Assembly (NCBI GenBank): GCA_946406585.1 | Contig: CAMJLI010000104.1 | Span: forward strand, 1 to 6,918 | Direction: 5' to 3' | Length of the DNA: 6,918 bases | Source of the DNA: an uncultured Prevotellaceae bacterium | GTDB lineage: Bacteria; Bacteroidota; Bacteroidia; Bacteroidales; Bacteroidaceae | Shown here: positions 6,312-6,918 of the stretch, in pieces | Layout: each line of letters opens with the position of its first letter | Numbering within the stretch: the stretch's first letter is position 1 | Made by a program: the position numbers and the translations under genes | Notes under the pieces: model-generated | Database searches by the model: none | Seen by the model: the letters and a program-made list of their open reading frames with translations, nothing else | Told to the model about the DNA's origin: nothing

Positions 6312-6378
6312 GCAGATTTTTCTCTCAGACGAAGGAGCATAGCGGGCTATGTAACTGAGGATGAGTGAAAAAATATGC
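6312..6378. repeat. Large imperfect palindrome, REP-like
   Basis: The core CATAGC-GG-GCTATG (6338-6351) is flanked by CTCAG (6324-6328) and CTGAG (6355-6359). Farther out, ATTTTTCTCTCA (6316-6327) pairs imperfectly with TGAGTGAAAAAAT (6362-6374), and GCA (6312-6314) with TGC (6376-6378). The whole is about 67 bp with dyad symmetry around 6345. It could fold as a cruciform or as a long RNA hairpin in either direction. I suspect a dispersed Bacteroidales intergenic repeat, but cannot confirm copies from this window. Confidence 0.5.
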
Positions 6379-6430
6379 GCCAAAGAAACATAAAAGACTA
6401 TGCAACACCTACAAGGATGATAGTTACAGA

Positions 6431-6438
6431 TAATTTTG
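6431..6438 (+). promoter_or_regulatory. -7 promoter element for the cytochrome c biogenesis gene
   Basis: TAATTTTG is a complete match to TAnnTTTG and lies 18 bases before the ATG at 6457, which would leave a leader of only about 13 nt. I see no clear TTG at the expected -33 spacing (around 6407-6410), so it may be weak or need an activator. It lies inside the right terminal repeat of the MITE-like element. Confidence 0.35.
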
Positions 6439-6456
6439 ATTACCTACTTAACAAAC

Positions 6457-6918
6457 ATGCATCCCGCAATCACCACATCCTTCAAGCACAAAGTCTTGAA
6501 ATGTATCATAATTACACTCTATTGCGCCCTCATACTGACAATGGGCACAGCTACATTCATCGAGAAGCAACACGGCCCCAATTATGCAGCCAGCCACATA
6601 TATGGTTCATGGTGGTTTTGCATGATGTGGGCGCTCCTAACAGCAACAGGAGCCATTTGGCTTTTCATGCGGATGAGGGCCCAAAGCAACCGTCGCTGGC
6701 CTGTGGTGATCTTGCATATAGCCTTCATCATCATCTTGACAGGAGCACTCACCACACACCTCTCCTCGTCGAGCGGGGTGATATACCTGCGGGAAGGCGA
6801 AACGGCCAACCAATATATGGAGACGGAAAACAAGATGATGCGCACCCTGCCATTTCATGTAAGCCTCAACCATTTCGAAATAACATACCATGAAGGCACC
6901 ACATCGGCAGCCGACTAC
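6457..6918 (+). CDS. ResB/CcsA-type cytochrome c biogenesis protein, N-terminal part (runs off the window)
   Basis: The first 154 codons of an inner-membrane protein that continues past the window. Three hydrophobic segments are visible, at about 14-34, 53-71 and 82-100. Between the first two lies TATFIEKQHGPNYAASHIYG followed by SWWF, and the third is followed by SSSSGVIYLREGET (103-116). This arrangement is characteristic of the ResB-like N-terminus of the long Bacteroidetes ResB-CcsA fusion, which moves heme across the membrane and attaches it to CxxCH cytochromes (System II). Such fusions often lie beside nrfHA; here the neighbour is a di-heme oxidoreductase. An in-frame stop at 6421-6423 and no earlier ATG fix the start at 6457. 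A terminator and a MITE-like element separate it from the upstream operon, so it is probably transcribed on its own. Whether CcsA is fused cannot be seen here. Confidence 0.85.
   Translation, partial: MHPAITTSFKHKVLKCIIITLYCALILTMGTATFIEKQHGPNYAASHIYGSWWFCMMWALLTATGAIWLFMRMRAQSNRRWPVVILHIAFIIILTGALTTHLSSSSGVIYLREGETANQYMETENKMMRTLPFHVSLNHFEITYHEGTTSAADY

Larger units (their letters stand above)
6263..6450. mobile_element. Small MITE-like element with terminal inverted repeats
   Basis: TAAGTAGGTGATCAAAATTA (6263-6282) is the inverted repeat of TAATTTTGATTACCTACTTA (6431-6450), matching at 19 of 20 positions. The 188-bp unit has no gene of its own and a large palindrome near its centre. Both ends carry TA, so the structure could be an 18-bp terminal repeat flanked by a TA target duplication as in IS630/mariner-type elements, or the TA could belong to the repeat. 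Mobility is inferred from structure only; no transposase is present. It lies just outside the ccs gene start at 6457. Confidence 0.5.

Noticed and set aside
6375..6893. Plus-strand open frame of 172 codons
   Set aside because: It overlaps the 6457 frame, which encodes recognisable membrane segments and ResB-like motifs; the 172-codon product is rich in His and Pro, has no recognisable domain and starts inside a palindrome.
1..6918. CRISPR arrays, tRNA, rRNA, riboswitches
   Set aside because: No regularly spaced repeats, cloverleaf-like segments or familiar riboswitch cores were seen on either strand.

Overview
The window looks like a Bacteroidales chromosome, most likely Prevotella/Segatella or Bacteroides. 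Three things point there: promoters of the Bacteroidetes type (TTG, about 20 bp, then TAnnTTTG), A-rich starts without Shine-Dalgarno sequences, and two lipoproteins with an acidic patch right after the lipid cysteine (CSDDDD and CHDDDNN), the surface-export signal of this phylum. The genus is an inference.

Layout. Bases 1-50 (minus) hold the first 16 codons of a protein that starts with an ATP-cone motif, probably a ribonucleotide reductase. Bases 51-376 are a non-coding AT-rich stretch with that gene's promoter and a leader inverted repeat. Bases 377-1333 (minus) encode a regulator with a YtfE/RIC-like di-iron hemerythrin domain and a LuxR-type helix-turn-helix. Bases 1334-1667 form a divergent control region with two promoters and candidate operators. 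A plus-strand operon follows: an outer-membrane beta-barrel (1668-2969), an imelysin-family lipoprotein (3044-4333) and a di-heme c-type oxidoreductase lipoprotein (4440-6209). A strong intercistronic hairpin lies before the third gene and a terminator hairpin (6222-6253) after it. Bases 6263-6450 look like a small element with terminal inverted repeats and a central palindrome. The window ends in the first 154 codons of a ResB/CcsA-type cytochrome c biogenesis membrane protein.

How it may work together (inference). The barrel would open the outer membrane. The imelysin protein (EfeO/ICMP-like) and the di-heme oxidoreductase would both sit on the cell surface as lipoproteins and handle iron and redox chemistry, loosely parallel to the EfeO/EfeB pairing of an iron-binding protein with a heme enzyme. 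The di-iron regulator, reading oxygen, NO or iron, is the obvious candidate to control the operon. The cytochrome c biogenesis protein would supply heme attachment for the di-heme enzyme, although it appears to be a separate transcription unit.
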